DNA of 64,000 bases from Alteromonas mediterranea DE (GTDB lineage: Bacteria; Pseudomonadota; Gammaproteobacteria; Enterobacterales; Alteromonadaceae), in contig NC_011138.3 in assembly GCF_000020585.3 (NCBI RefSeq), positions 973,023 to 1,037,022 on the forward strand, read 5' to 3'. Each line of letters starts with the position of its first letter. The stretch's first letter is position 1. The position numbers and the translations under genes are program-made. This document shows positions 1 through 9,069 of this stretch, piece by piece. The notes under the pieces are model-generated. The model worked only from the letters and a program-made list of their open reading frames with translations. It did no database searches and was not told where the DNA came from.

Positions 1-216
1 AGCGGCAGCGCCTGTGCGCCCTTTGTTGAATGCTACGCCCAAATCACTTTCAAACCCCACTAACGTTACGGTGTTGTCAATAGTCGCACGCTTATCAGAA
101 TTATTAACGCTTGTGAGGTTGCCGCTTTCTTTATATGCGTGTTCATCAACCTTTTGGTGCCAGCGTAGACCTTCAAGACCGTCTTCATTGTCTATTCTAC
201 CTTGCCATTTAAACAT
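1..216 (-). CDS. hutG: Formimidoylglutamase, N-terminal part (cut by window edge)
   Basis: The 72 visible codons start at an ATG and run off the left edge. The protein opens MFKWQGRID, has RWHQ near residue 18-21 and GFESDLGVAFNKGRTGA near residues 54-70, the N-terminal signature of the arginase/agmatinase-fold HutG family. HutG hydrolyses N-formimidoyl-glutamate to glutamate and formamide, the last step of histidine breakdown. The start codon lies inside the 3' end of hutI (8-bp overlap), so the two genes are probably translationally coupled. The metal-binding residues of the family lie further downstream and are outside the window. Confidence 0.85.
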   Translation of the reverse strand, partial: MFKWQGRIDNEDGLEGLRWHQKVDEHAYKESGNLTSVNNSDKRATIDNTVTLVGFESDLGVAFNKGRTGAAA

Positions 217-1468
217 GTTTACCATCCTTAAATACCGCGATTGGGCGGTGACCGTTAATGCAATAGACAAGTTCTGCGGGGGTTTCTATATCCCACAAGG
301 TAAGGTCGGCAACGTTACCAATATCAACCACACCCCTATCGTTTAGCCCAAGCGCACTCGCAGCGTGCTCCGTCGCGCCACGCAACGCTTCTTCTGGGGT
401 AAGTTTAAACAATACGCAACTCATATTCAGCGCAGTAAGCAAAGAGGCTAATGGCGAACTGCCTGGATTAAAGTCGGTGGCTACAGCGATAGGAACATTG
501 TGCGCCCGCAATGCCTCTACCGGCGGTTTCTGTACTTCGCTTAAATAGTAAAAAGCGCCGGGTAGCAAAACAGCTACCGTTTCACTTTTAACAAGAGAAG
601 GAATATCGCTGTCGACCAAGTATTCTATATGGTCGACCGATAGCGCCCCGTATTTAGCGGCAAGCACTGCACCTTTACTATCGCTTAGCTGTTCTACGTG
701 AGCTTTTACCGGTAAACCGTATTGCTTAGCACAGCTAAATACCCGTTCGGTTTGCTGTAGCGAAAATCCAATAGTTTCACAGAAAACGTCTACAGCGTCG
801 GCTAAGCCGAGCGACGCAATTTGAGGCAGGGCGTCTCGGCATATAAAGTCTATATAGGCGTCAGCATCATGATTAAACTCATTCGGCAGGGCATGGGCAC
901 CTAAATAGGTGGTTTGAATAGTGACGGGTAAATGCTTTTCAAGGGATTTAGCTACGCTTAGCATGCGTATCTCTGTGTCTACATCAAGCCCATACCCAGA
1001 CTTTACTTCAATGGTTGTTACCCCTTCTTCGCACAACCGCATGGCGCGTTTTATTGCGGTGTTAAGTAGTGTTTGTTCATCCGCTTGCCGAGTTTTCTTT
1101 ACGGTTCCTTTTATACCTCCGCCGCGCTCAGCTATTTCTACATAGCTTGCGCCCTGCAAACGCATTTCGAATTCTTCAGCGCGATTCCCGCCATAGACGA
1201 GGTGAGTATGACAATCTATAAATCCAGGAAGTAGCCAAGGAAGTGTGGGCTGCTCATTTTCATTACAAGGAATGAGACGACTGCCATCTATCACTGTACT
1301 GGTTTGCTGTAATGCGTCGTTAAGTTGCTCATCACAAGAGAGCAAGGCGACAATGTGACCCTCTTTAATAGCAATAGCGGTTGGCGGTAGCTCACCGTAA
1401 GGCATGCCGTTGTGCTGCATAGATGCAATTCGCACATTGTAAATAAGCGTATCGTATTTACTATCCAT
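209..1468 (-). CDS. hutI: Imidazolonepropionase HutI
   Basis: This 419-residue amidohydrolase opens 4-imidazolone-5-propionate to N-formimidoyl-glutamate, the third step of histidine degradation, in the cytoplasm. The metal-binding HxH of the amidohydrolase family is seen in GFIDCHTHLVYGG (His87, His89), followed by NRAEEFEMRLQGASY and GGGIKGTV, both typical of HutI. Later family blocks include KAHVEQLSD and VDHIEYL, and ATDFNPGSSP carries the conserved Asp. Length is close to the usual 400-410. It is divergent from hutC across a 130-bp spacer holding a palindromic operator and overlaps hutG by 8 bp, so hutI-hutG form one leftward unit. Confidence 0.97.
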   Translation of the reverse strand: MDSKYDTLIYNVRIASMQHNGMPYGELPPTAIAIKEGHIVALLSCDEQLNDALQQTSTVIDGSRLIPCNENEQPTLPWLLPGFIDCHTHLVYGGNRAEEFEMRLQGASYVEIAERGGGIKGTVKKTRQADEQTLLNTAIKRAMRLCEEGVTTIEVKSGYGLDVDTEIRMLSVAKSLEKHLPVTIQTTYLGAHALPNEFNHDADAYIDFICRDALPQIASLGLADAVDVFCETIGFSLQQTERVFSCAKQYGLPVKAHVEQLSDSKGAVLAAKYGALSVDHIEYLVDSDIPSLVKSETVAVLLPGAFYYLSEVQKPPVEALRAHNVPIAVATDFNPGSSPLASLLTALNMSCVLFKLTPEEALRGATEHAASALGLNDRGVVDIGNVADLTLWDIETPAELVYCINGHRPIAVFKDGKHV

Positions 1469-1547
1469 AACTTTCCTCGCTCATTTTATTGACTTCAGCC
1501 ACTTCACTACCTCATCAGCCTTCGCTTTTTATATGAAGTGTACTTGT

Positions 1548-1571
1548 GCATACTTGTATATACAAGTATGC
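1548..1571. promoter_or_regulatory. 24-bp perfect palindrome, probable HutC operator
   Basis: A perfect inverted repeat of 24 bp is centred at 1559/1560, with core ACTTGTATATACAAGT. An extra half-site TACTTGT lies just upstream at 1541-1547. It sits between divergent hutI and hutC. HutC repressors of gammaproteobacteria are known to bind TTGTATATACAA-type sites and release them on binding urocanate, so it probably controls both directions. The palindrome is read directly; the regulator assignment is inference. Confidence 0.8.
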
Positions 1572-1598
1572 TGTTAGCATATTATTAACAATTTAGTT

Positions 1599-2369
1599 GT
1601 GAACCTCTATTCTATGCAACCTCGTTACATGCTTATTAAAACGGCCATTCTTGACGCCATCGAACGTGGAGAAATGAAACCGGGTAGCCAAGTCCCTTCT
1701 GAAAACCAGCTGGCGCAGCAGCACAATGTTAGTCGTATGACAGCGCGTCGCGCGCTAAGTGAAATGGTAGATGATGGCATATTAATGCGCAGCCAAGGCA
1801 TTGGTACCTTTGTATCAGATCATCGCCCTATGAGCTCTATGCTAGAGATAAAAAGTATCCGCGATGAAATAGAGCAGCGTGGCCATCGCTACACAAACGA
1901 AATTTTAGTGCTGGAAATTGCACCAGCTAGTGCTGATATAGCTCACCGATTGGCTGTCGATGAAGGCGTAGAGGTGTATCACAGCATTATTGTGCATTGT
2001 GAGAATAACCTGCCTGTTCAATATGAAGATAGATGGGTGAATCCCGCTTGGATAGGTGACTATCTAAACAAGGACTTTAAGGCGCATACGGCGAATTATT
2101 ACTTGAACCAAGTAGCGCCTTTGTCTCAAGCCGATCACAGTGTAGAAGCTGTGATTGTAGAAAAAGACATTGCCAATGCCCTGCTTATCAAATCTAAAGA
2201 TCCTTGTCTTAAAATTACCCGGCGCACCTTTTCCCGAGGCTCAAATTCCACAGCGCAACCAAAGGTAATGAATGCAAATAATTATGGAAACAGCGGCGCC
2301 GTGGTGAGTCACGCAGTGCTTTATCACCCGGGAAGCCGATACCGTTTAGGCGGGCATTTAGAATTTTAA
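1599..2369 (+). CDS. hutC: Histidine utilization repressor HutC (GntR family)
   Basis: GntR-type transcription factor. The N-terminal winged helix-turn-helix runs over about residues 5-75 (PRYMLIKTAILDAIERGEMKPGSQVPSENQLAQQHNVSRMTARRALSEMVDDGILMRSQGIGTFV), followed by a UTRA ligand-binding domain to about residue 250. HutC represses hut genes and is induced by urocanate. GTG at 1599 gives 256 residues; an ATG at 1614 (MQPRYM) is an equally possible start, as neither has a clear ribosome binding site. It lies 65 bp upstream of hutU and is presumably autoregulated through the palindrome at 1548-1571. Confidence 0.95.
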   Translation: MNLYSMQPRYMLIKTAILDAIERGEMKPGSQVPSENQLAQQHNVSRMTARRALSEMVDDGILMRSQGIGTFVSDHRPMSSMLEIKSIRDEIEQRGHRYTNEILVLEIAPASADIAHRLAVDEGVEVYHSIIVHCENNLPVQYEDRWVNPAWIGDYLNKDFKAHTANYYLNQVAPLSQADHSVEAVIVEKDIANALLIKSKDPCLKITRRTFSRGSNSTAQPKVMNANNYGNSGAVVSHAVLYHPGSRYRLGGHLEF

Positions 2370-2433
2370 GTCCAATAGATTATTACAATAAGAAGAATAA
2401 AACAGCCATGTTAAATAGGCCTAGGAGAAGTTT

Positions 2434-4125
2434 ATGAAACGCCTTGACCCTACAAGAGAAATACGTGCCCCAAGAGGCGCCGTGCTCAATACAAAAAGTT
2501 GGCAAACTGAAGCGCCCCTTCGCATGCTCATGAATAACCTAGACCCAGAGGTGGCAGAGCATCCGCAAAACTTAGTGGTGTACGGTGGCATTGGCAGAGC
2601 TGCGCGTGATTGGGCATCTTACGACAAAATTGTTGAAGTGCTTAAGCGATTAAATACTGATGAAACCTTACTTATTCAATCAGGTAAACCCGTTGGGGTT
2701 TTTCCTACTCATGAAAACGCGCCCCGAGTACTTATTGCTAACTCTAACCTTGTGCCGCATTGGGCTAACTGGGAACAATTTAACGCCTTAGATAAAGAAG
2801 GCCTAATGATGTATGGGCAAATGACGGCGGGCTCGTGGATATACATTGGCTCACAAGGCATTGTTCAAGGTACTTATGAAACCTTTGTTAGCGTGGCTAA
2901 AGCCCATTTCAACGGTGTAGCAAAAGGGCGCTGGATTCTAACAGGCGGCCTTGGCGGTATGGGCGGAGCACAGCCTCTTGCCGCAACGATGGCAGGCTTT
3001 TCTATGCTGGCAGTGGAGGTAGATGAAACCCGAATAGACTTTAGAATTCGCACTGGCTATTTAGATAAGAAAGCCCATTCGTTAGATGAAGCAATGACCA
3101 TGTTGGAAGAGGCCAAAAAAGCCGACAAGCCTGTATCTATCGGATTATTGGGCAATGCAGCTGAAGTATTTCCGGCTATGCTAGCGCAAGGGATCATTCC
3201 AGATGTCGTGACCGATCAAACCAGTGCTCACGACCCGCTTAACGGCTATATACCGGTAGGCTGGTCGCTAGATCAAGCGCAAGCTCAGCGTTTTAAAGAT
3301 GAAGCCTGTGTGATTAAACAAGCGAAGCAGTCGATGGCGCTACAGGTAAAAGCCATGCTAGGTTTTCAGCAAGCAGGGGCGGCCACCCTCGACTATGGTA
3401 ATAATATTCGGCAGATGGCGTTAGAAGAAGGTGTAGAGCACGCTTTTGACTTCCCAGGATTTGTGCCTGCTTATATTCGACCTCTTTTTTGTCAGGGCAT
3501 AGGGCCATTTAGGTGGGCCGCGCTTTCGGGCGACCCCGACGATATTTATAAAACTGATGAGAAAGTTAAAGAACTCATTCCAGATAACCCTCATCTGCAC
3601 AATTGGCTGGATATGGCCAAAGCACGCATTCAATTCCAAGGTCTGCCCGCGCGTATTTGCTGGGTAGGTTTAGGTGAGAGGCAAAAGCTGGGATTAGCCT
3701 TTAACGAAATGGTTCGCACTGGCGAGTTAAGCGCGCCAGTGGTGATTGGACGCGACCACTTAGACTCTGGTTCGGTGGCCTCTCCAAATCGCGAAACCGA
3801 GGCGATGTTAGACGGATCTGACGCAGTATCAGATTGGCCACTCCTCAATGCCTTGTTAAACACCGCAGGTGGGGCAACGTGGGTAAGCCTTCACCACGGC
3901 GGCGGCGTGGGTATGGGCTTCAGTCAGCATTCGGGTGTTGTGATCCTGTGTGACGGTACAGATGAAGCAGCCGCACGTATAGCGCGGGTGCTGCATAACG
4001 ACCCTGCTACAGGGGTTATGCGTCACGCAGACGCAGGGTATGACATTGCTAAGCAGTGCGCAAAAAAGCATGGGCTAGATTTACCTATGGTGAATGGCCA
4101 AAAAACTCGTAATAGAGAGGCGTAA
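2434..4125 (+). CDS. hutU: Urocanate hydratase HutU
   Basis: The 563-residue NAD+-dependent urocanase converts urocanate to imidazolonepropionate in the second step of histidine degradation. Family hallmarks are visible: [53 protein letters not shown], the Gly-rich [19 protein letters not shown], and [12 protein letters not shown]. The active-site Cys region appears as [13 protein letters not shown] near residue 410. Length matches the family (about 555-565). A good Shine-Dalgarno (AGGAGAAG) precedes the ATG. The stop lies 2 bp before hutH, so hutU and hutH are cotranscribed, probably with hutC. Confidence 0.98.
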   Translation: MKRLDPTREIRAPRGAVLNTKSWQTEAPLRMLMNNLDPEVAEHPQNLVVYGGIGRAARDWASYDKIVEVLKRLNTDETLLIQSGKPVGVFPTHENAPRVLIANSNLVPHWANWEQFNALDKEGLMMYGQMTAGSWIYIGSQGIVQGTYETFVSVAKAHFNGVAKGRWILTGGLGGMGGAQPLAATMAGFSMLAVEVDETRIDFRIRTGYLDKKAHSLDEAMTMLEEAKKADKPVSIGLLGNAAEVFPAMLAQGIIPDVVTDQTSAHDPLNGYIPVGWSLDQAQAQRFKDEACVIKQAKQSMALQVKAMLGFQQAGAATLDYGNNIRQMALEEGVEHAFDFPGFVPAYIRPLFCQGIGPFRWAALSGDPDDIYKTDEKVKELIPDNPHLHNWLDMAKARIQFQGLPARICWVGLGERQKLGLAFNEMVRTGELSAPVVIGRDHLDSGSVASPNRETEAMLDGSDAVSDWPLLNALLNTAGGATWVSLHHGGGVGMGFSQHSGVVILCDGTDEAAARIARVLHNDPATGVMRHADAGYDIAKQCAKKHGLDLPMVNGQKTRNREA

Positions 4126-4127
4126 CC

Positions 4128-5744
4128 ATGTCAGATTCTCGCTTTTCTTCTACGATAATTGACGACCGACATAGTGACCGCTCTACCATCTACCACGTTG
4201 ATGGCGTTAAGCATTTAAAACTCATCCCAGGCACCTTGACCCTAGACCAGCTAAGAGAAGTGTATCGAAGCCCTACACAGTTATCTTTAGATGAATCGGC
4301 AATACCTGCAATTAATGCGGCAGAACAGGCGGTACTTAACGTTATAAAAGAAAATCGCACGGTTTATGGCATAAATACCGGGTTTGGTCTGTTGGCTAAC
4401 ACACGTATAAACGTGGACGAACTGGAATTATTACAGCGCAGCATAGTGTTGTCGCACGCTGCGGGTACCGGTGATTTCATGCAAGAAGATACGGTACGCC
4501 TACTAATGCTGTTAAAAATAAACTCACTGGCTCGGGGTTATTCAGGTATCAGGTTAAGTGTTATTAACGCATTGATTAAACTGTTTAACGCGCAGGTGTA
4601 CCCGGCTATACCTGAGAAAGGCTCGGTTGGTGCCAGTGGAGACTTAGCACCGCTAGCCCATATGAGCGTTGTGCTTTTAGGCGAGGGGGAAGCCTTTCAC
4701 AAAGGTAAGCGAATTAACGCAACTGAGGCTCTTAATATTGCTGGGTTGGCACCCATTGCCCTTGCGCCAAAAGAAGGCTTGGCACTTTTAAACGGCACGC
4801 AGGCGTCGACAGCTTTCGCACTTCAGGGGTTGTTTTATACAGAAAATGCGCTCTACAGTGCCATCGGTATCGGTGCGCTAACGGTAGAGGCCGCGTTAGG
4901 TTCACGCGTACCATTTGATGCGCGCATCCATAAAGTACGCGGCCATAAAAGCCAAAGCGATGTAGCTGAGGCATTTCGACGCTTGCTTGCTAGTTCAGAG
5001 ATTGGTCGTTCTCATCAAGGCTGTGAAAAAGTACAAGACCCTTATTCTCTGCGCTGTCAGCCTCAGGTCATGGGTGCGAGCTTACAGCAAATGCGATACG
5101 CTCAAGAGATTTTAGTTGTAGAGGCAAATGGGGTAAGTGATAACCCATTGGTTTTTGTTGATAGCAGCGACCAAACTGCAGGCGATATTTTATCTGGTGG
5201 GAACTTCCATGCAGAGACGGTAGCCATGGCGGCGGATATGTTAGCTATCGCTCTTTCTGAAATTGGTGCGTTATCTGAGCGAAGAATGTCGTTGATGATT
5301 GATACGCACCTAAGCGGGTTACCTCCATTTTTAGTTGAAAATGGCGGTGTAAACTCAGGGTTTATGATTGCTCAAGTTACCTGTGCGGCATTGGCTAGTG
5401 AAAATAAAACGCTGGCACATCCTGCCTCTATCGATTCACTCCCTACTTCTGCTAACCAAGAAGATCACGTTTCCATGGCGACCTTCGCGGCCAGAAGGCT
5501 TCGAGATATTTTTGATAATGTTGCAGGAATACTAGCTATTGAGTGGCTAGCAGCGTGCCAAGGACTCGATTTTCGCAAGCCTCTTAAAACAAGTGAACAG
5601 TTGCAAGTATTGATGAACTTATTAAGAGAGCATGTGCCTTTTTATGACAAAGACCGCTACTTTGCCCCCGATATTGAAACGGCGAAACAACTCATAAAGC
5701 AGCACCGCCTTATGGATAGTACCCAAATAAACTTGTTAGGCTAA
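4128..5744 (+). CDS. hutH: Histidine ammonia-lyase HutH
   Basis: This enzyme deaminates histidine to urocanate, the committed step of the pathway. The Ala-Ser-Gly triad that cyclises to the MIO electrophile is at residues 169-171 in [17 protein letters not shown]. Other family motifs are YGINTGFG near residue 80, [14 protein letters not shown] and the late [18 protein letters not shown]. The protein is 538 residues, about 25 longer than many HutH, because of a polar N-terminal extension before the conserved core; with ATG only 2 bp after hutU and an upstream AGAGAGG, this start is well placed. Confidence 0.98.
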   Translation: MSDSRFSSTIIDDRHSDRSTIYHVDGVKHLKLIPGTLTLDQLREVYRSPTQLSLDESAIPAINAAEQAVLNVIKENRTVYGINTGFGLLANTRINVDELELLQRSIVLSHAAGTGDFMQEDTVRLLMLLKINSLARGYSGIRLSVINALIKLFNAQVYPAIPEKGSVGASGDLAPLAHMSVVLLGEGEAFHKGKRINATEALNIAGLAPIALAPKEGLALLNGTQASTAFALQGLFYTENALYSAIGIGALTVEAALGSRVPFDARIHKVRGHKSQSDVAEAFRRLLASSEIGRSHQGCEKVQDPYSLRCQPQVMGASLQQMRYAQEILVVEANGVSDNPLVFVDSSDQTAGDILSGGNFHAETVAMAADMLAIALSEIGALSERRMSLMIDTHLSGLPPFLVENGGVNSGFMIAQVTCAALASENKTLAHPASIDSLPTSANQEDHVSMATFAARRLRDIFDNVAGILAIEWLAACQGLDFRKPLKTSEQLQVLMNLLREHVPFYDKDRYFAPDIETAKQLIKQHRLMDSTQINLLG

Positions 5745-5826
5745 AATGATCAAAGGCGAGAAGCGTCAAGTAACTAGTCTAGTAACTAAAAGTTGAGATC
5801 ATTAAAAGATTAAGGGTGGGGAAGAC

Positions 5827-6339
5827 ATGAAAATAAACGGACGTTCCATTAGCCAGCGCACTAAGGGCAGTGCAGCTAAAGCTGCGGCGCTAGGGTTACT
5901 AGTCACATCAGTCTTCGGACTTTGGGGGTGTAGTGACAGTGAAGTGGGTGATGTGTCGCTTGGGCTTTTTACTACGAAAGACATCAAGATTGATGCCCTT
6001 CAAGACCCAGTAGTAACAGGCGTTACCTGCCATATCTCAAGTATAGAGGCAAACTTGGACTTGTCAGACCCATCAGATAGTTCAATTGCGTGCAGACAAA
6101 CAGGGCCAATTACCGCTGAAATGCTTGACGCTATTGATAAATCTGACTCGGGCGAAGTGATTTTTAAAAAGTCGAAGAGTGTGTTTTTTAAAAACATGAA
6201 ACTTCGTAGAATTTATGATGCGAAAGCGAAAACACTGATTTATTTGTCTTACAGTACCAAAGAAACTTCAGGTAGTTACAAACACAGCCTGTCGACAGTC
6301 CCACTGTGGGAGACCTTAGCGTTTAAAAAACCTGCTTAA
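5827..6339 (+). CDS. CreA-family lipoprotein-like protein
   Basis: The 170-residue protein has an N-terminal signal with a possible lipobox ending at Cys35 (FGLWGC). The rest matches the CreA family: DPVVTGVTCHISSIE, ACRQTGPI, SGEVIFKKSKSVFFKNMKLRRIYDAKAKTLIYLSYS, and a C-terminal tail with VPLW. CreA proteins are envelope proteins of unknown biochemical role, first named from the E. coli creABCD region. No creBCD genes are nearby, so the link to that system is not supported here. It stands alone after hutH, with its own GGGGAAG ribosome binding site and a strong terminator at 6362. Confidence 0.85.
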   Translation: MKINGRSISQRTKGSAAKAAALGLLVTSVFGLWGCSDSEVGDVSLGLFTTKDIKIDALQDPVVTGVTCHISSIEANLDLSDPSDSSIACRQTGPITAEMLDAIDKSDSGEVIFKKSKSVFFKNMKLRRIYDAKAKTLIYLSYSTKETSGSYKHSLSTVPLWETLAFKKPA

Positions 6340-6361
6340 AAACATTTACTTTGCACTATCG

Positions 6362-6390
6362 AAAATGCCCTCAAGACCGAGGGCATTTTT
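6362..6390 (+). terminator. Rho-independent terminator after the creA-like gene
   Basis: ATGCCCTC and GAGGGCAT form an 8-bp stem around a 6-nt loop, followed by TTTT. The A-rich left flank means it could also act on leftward transcription from the convergent gene. Confidence 0.85.
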
Positions 6391-6441
6391 ATGCTGCAAG
6401 GTAGCTTCGCTACATTTGGCTATTTAGGCGCTGCATCGCTT

Positions 6442-7209
6442 TTAGAAAAAGCGGGTATAAACGAGCATCGCGCTCAACGACGTATCATCGTCGGTAAGCG
6501 GGCTGTCGCTAATACTGTCATCAAAAAAGGTTGCCCCTAGTTCCAGGCGGGTCATGCCGTTAAAGAACTGGCGTGTCGATACCGCAAGGCGTACCTCAGT
6601 GTTAACTGCACTATCGCCGTTATATTTACTTCGAGTTGCTGTGGCTTCTTCAGGGCGTACACCATAGTAGTAATCAACGTAATTACTATCTTGATAGTTC
6701 ACGCCAATAGACGGTTCTATCATAAACTGGTCGATTCTAAATTGCTTCCCGACGCGGACTGAGGCCTGATAACCATCGAACTTCCCTAAAATATCAGCAT
6801 TGGTAGAAAGGGAGTATACCCATCCGCCGGTATTGTAATTAAGTCCTATGCCAGCCGCGTAGCTAAAGTCTCTATCTTCCATGCCTGTAAATACAGCGCT
6901 GTCGTCTTCTTCATAACCAGCAAACACAGGGACAAGTTGGGCATCCAATGTAAAACCGTCTTGTTGGAAGAGTTGATAGCCCACAAAAGGCCCGTAAACC
7001 CGTAATTTCTCGCCTGTATAGCCAATGATGGGGATAGGCACGATACGGTTATCGAAGTCGGTATAAACATCTTGTGACGCAGCAACGCCAAAGCCCCACA
7101 TCCAGCCTTGTGGTTGCTGTGAGCCTGATGGCTGTTGTGCAGAAACAGTAGCGGAAAACGCTAGCAAGGTTGATAGGCTTGCTATGCCAAAACACTTTCG
7201 TAAAGTCAT
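6442..7209 (-). CDS. MipA/OmpV family outer membrane protein
   Basis: A 255-residue precursor has a cleavable signal peptide (MTLRKCFGIASLSTLLAFSATVSAQ, cleavage near residue 24/25). The mature part is made of alternating amphipathic strands and ends in the aromatic residue required for barrel insertion (VYTRFF). GWMWGFGVAASQDVY, RIVPIPIIGYTGEKLRVYGPFVGYQLF and a late block of ATFFDDSISDSPLTDDDTSLSAMLVYTRFF are characteristic of the MipA/OmpV family. Members scaffold murein-synthesis enzymes or act as porins; the substrate here cannot be told. It is monocistronic. Confidence 0.85.
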   Translation of the reverse strand: MTLRKCFGIASLSTLLAFSATVSAQQPSGSQQPQGWMWGFGVAASQDVYTDFDNRIVPIPIIGYTGEKLRVYGPFVGYQLFQQDGFTLDAQLVPVFAGYEEDDSAVFTGMEDRDFSYAAGIGLNYNTGGWVYSLSTNADILGKFDGYQASVRVGKQFRIDQFMIEPSIGVNYQDSNYVDYYYGVRPEEATATRSKYNGDSAVNTEVRLAVSTRQFFNGMTRLELGATFFDDSISDSPLTDDDTSLSAMLVYTRFF

Positions 7210-7288
7210 CAGTAAGTTTCCTTTTTAGTCACAATACAGCCTAAATTACGAGTTCGATCAAAATAACGTGTGCGCTTTACACAAGTTT

Positions 7289-7789
7289 TTATTCAAAGGT
7301 GTAATTTAAAAGCGCTATATCTTTTTGAAAATGCGCGCTTACCAAGTCAACTAATTCGCTGTTGTAGTAACGGCGGTAATCCTCTCTGTTGTCTGCTTTT
7401 CGTCGATGGGGGAGCGTAATGTTCGAAAGCTTAAGCTGGCTTCATATGTGCCCAAAGTCATTATAGCCCTGCATTACAGCAGGACGTTCCCGCTTGATAT
7501 GATGAAAAGAGCTCACTTGTAGGTCCCATGGATTTCTTACAACAGCAAACTTAAATAGTTGATTGAAATACGTTTCTGGCAGCATCTCTTTCGCCGCAAT
7601 GATACGAGAGTGTCGTGGGAAGCGACTTGCAATTTTATGGTCGGTAAATTGGCTCATTTTATTGCAAATAAACTGAGCCAGTGCATAACGGTGCCCCCAT
7701 CGATACCTCGATAGTGCAGCGCGAACGCTGGTGCCACCGGTTTTAGCAATATGTACAAATAAAAACTGCTTACTATGTGATAAAAGCAC
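7289..7789 (-). pseudogene. Sulfotransferase-family gene, internally deleted with in-frame stop
   Basis: The first 115 codons (to TGA at 7442-7444) carry the start of a sulfotransferase: FVHIAKTGGTSVRAAL is the 5'-phosphosulfate loop and FAVVRNPWDLQVSSF the 3'-phosphate-binding block. In the same frame after the stop, to TAA at 7289, the sequence reads a typical C-terminus (LPHRRKADNREDYRRYYNSELVDLVSAHFQKDIALLNYTFE). The middle of the domain, roughly 80 residues in intact relatives, is missing, and the stop sits at the apparent deletion junction. It is probably non-functional. The substrate of the ancestral enzyme is unknown. Confidence 0.75.
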
Positions 7790-8201
7790 TGCTTTCCTTA
7801 ATACTTAAAGGTGACGAGCCGGCCTTTGAAGGGGAGCAGGCCTGTTTGTAATAAGAGCAGTATGAAGGGGTTTTGTTACAGTGAGATTTATGCGCCTATT
7901 TGCTTTACAAAATGGATAATATTGCAAAGCTATCAGTGTTAACACAATGATCTATTCAGCAGTGGCCCTCTTTTTATAAAGAATTTACCTGTTCATTAGC
8001 CCCTCATTACTACTTAGTATTGCAAGGTGCGCAGAGCAAATGCTAAATACAATACACGTTGTCTTTGTGTAAAACTTGTGCGACTTTAATGCGCTGTCTG
8101 TCCAAAAGCTTATTTCCATATTTATCGAAATCGCGCTAGGGCTAAATAGCGATAAATTGAAAAATATAATTAAAAAGTGCAAAAAGCACAAAGGAACAAA
8201 G
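7790..8201. other. Intergenic stretch between divergent genes
   Basis: About 410 bp of AT-rich sequence separate the sulfotransferase remnant and the lipoprotein gene. No protein-like ORF or RNA gene is supported. It must hold the promoter of the rightward lipoprotein gene, but no clear -35/-10 pair could be assigned. Confidence 0.5.
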
Positions 8202-8990
8202 ATGAAATCGCCAATTAAGTTATTTACAGTAGTTGTGATAGCACTTGTAGCTACTGGGTGTGCTTCAACCTACGTCCCTCCAACTACAGGTTATAAAGCG
8301 CCTGAAAAAAGTAAGGTCGGAGTTCTGGTCGTTGCTAAAGAAAACCCGAGCCATACACATGTAGGGACAACAATCTTTAATAATTTCAACAAAGAGTATG
8401 ACTATGACTGGCAGTTGAAAGAAACAATATTCGATATTTTCGAAGGAAAAATAGAGGGGGGAACTACATATGATGTTGTAGACATGTCAAACCTTATTTC
8501 TGAAGATGATACGCTTAGCTTTGTTGATGTGGTAAATAAGGAATGGGTATTCAACGAAAAGAGTACGAGGACTCGAGAAAAACTAGCTGCCGAAGGCATC
8601 ACAGCGGTTGTTGTCATTAAAGAGTCGCCCACCTTAGCAGCAATGGAGTGCGGAATGTATGGCTGTTCAGAGCATTACAGCCAAGGTTACGGCCTTTTTA
8701 CGAGAAGCTTTTTAGGCTTAGATAACTACATGGCATCGGCTAGCTTTGTAATCTCAATCGAGACAATTGATAAGCCAGTAGACATTACACGACTAGAACA
8801 CGTGAATGAAACACAAACTTACATGGCAAAGAATAAGCCACTTGAAGACTTCGCTGATCCCGCTGATTTTGAAAATATAACTGAAGAAGAATTAGCTCCA
8901 GTTAAGACCGCACTTATCGAGTATTTTGATAATCTTGCGGGAATGACACGACAGTTTTTAGTAGGGAATGAAAATGTTTCAAGTCAGTAA
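8202..8990 (+). CDS. Putative lipoprotein of unknown function
   Basis: Starting at the ATG preceded by AAAGGAAC gives 262 residues with a lipoprotein signal: MKSPIKLFTVVVIALVATGC, Cys20 being the lipid-modified residue. A longer reading from a TTG at 8076 lacks a ribosome binding site and would bury the signal. The mature protein (VGVLVVAKENPSHTHVGTTIFNNF, ITAVVVIKESPTLAAMECGMYGCSEHYSQGYGLFTRS) is reminiscent of envelope proteins that sense or bind other factors, but the family is not recognised. Two Cys (in MECGMYGC) may form a disulfide. It is monocistronic with its own terminator. Confidence 0.75.
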   Translation: MKSPIKLFTVVVIALVATGCASTYVPPTTGYKAPEKSKVGVLVVAKENPSHTHVGTTIFNNFNKEYDYDWQLKETIFDIFEGKIEGGTTYDVVDMSNLISEDDTLSFVDVVNKEWVFNEKSTRTREKLAAEGITAVVVIKESPTLAAMECGMYGCSEHYSQGYGLFTRSFLGLDNYMASASFVISIETIDKPVDITRLEHVNETQTYMAKNKPLEDFADPADFENITEEELAPVKTALIEYFDNLAGMTRQFLVGNENVSSQ

Positions 8991-9036
8991 AAGTACTGAT
9001 TTAAAAAGGCGACAGCAACAAGTTCTTTAAAAAACT

Positions 9037-9061
9037 AAAGGGGCGATGAACGCCCCTTTTT
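9037..9061 (+). terminator. Rho-independent terminator
   Basis: GGGGCG and CGCCCC form a stem with a 5-nt loop followed by TTTTT. It lies between the convergent lipoprotein gene and ybiT; the AAA on its left flank suggests weak activity in both directions. Confidence 0.85.
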
Positions 9062-9069
9062 CTCGTTAT

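Noticed and set aside
14..346. A 110-residue plus-strand frame at the left edge.
   Set aside because: It is the antisense of hutG and the end of hutI, both of which have clear family motifs.
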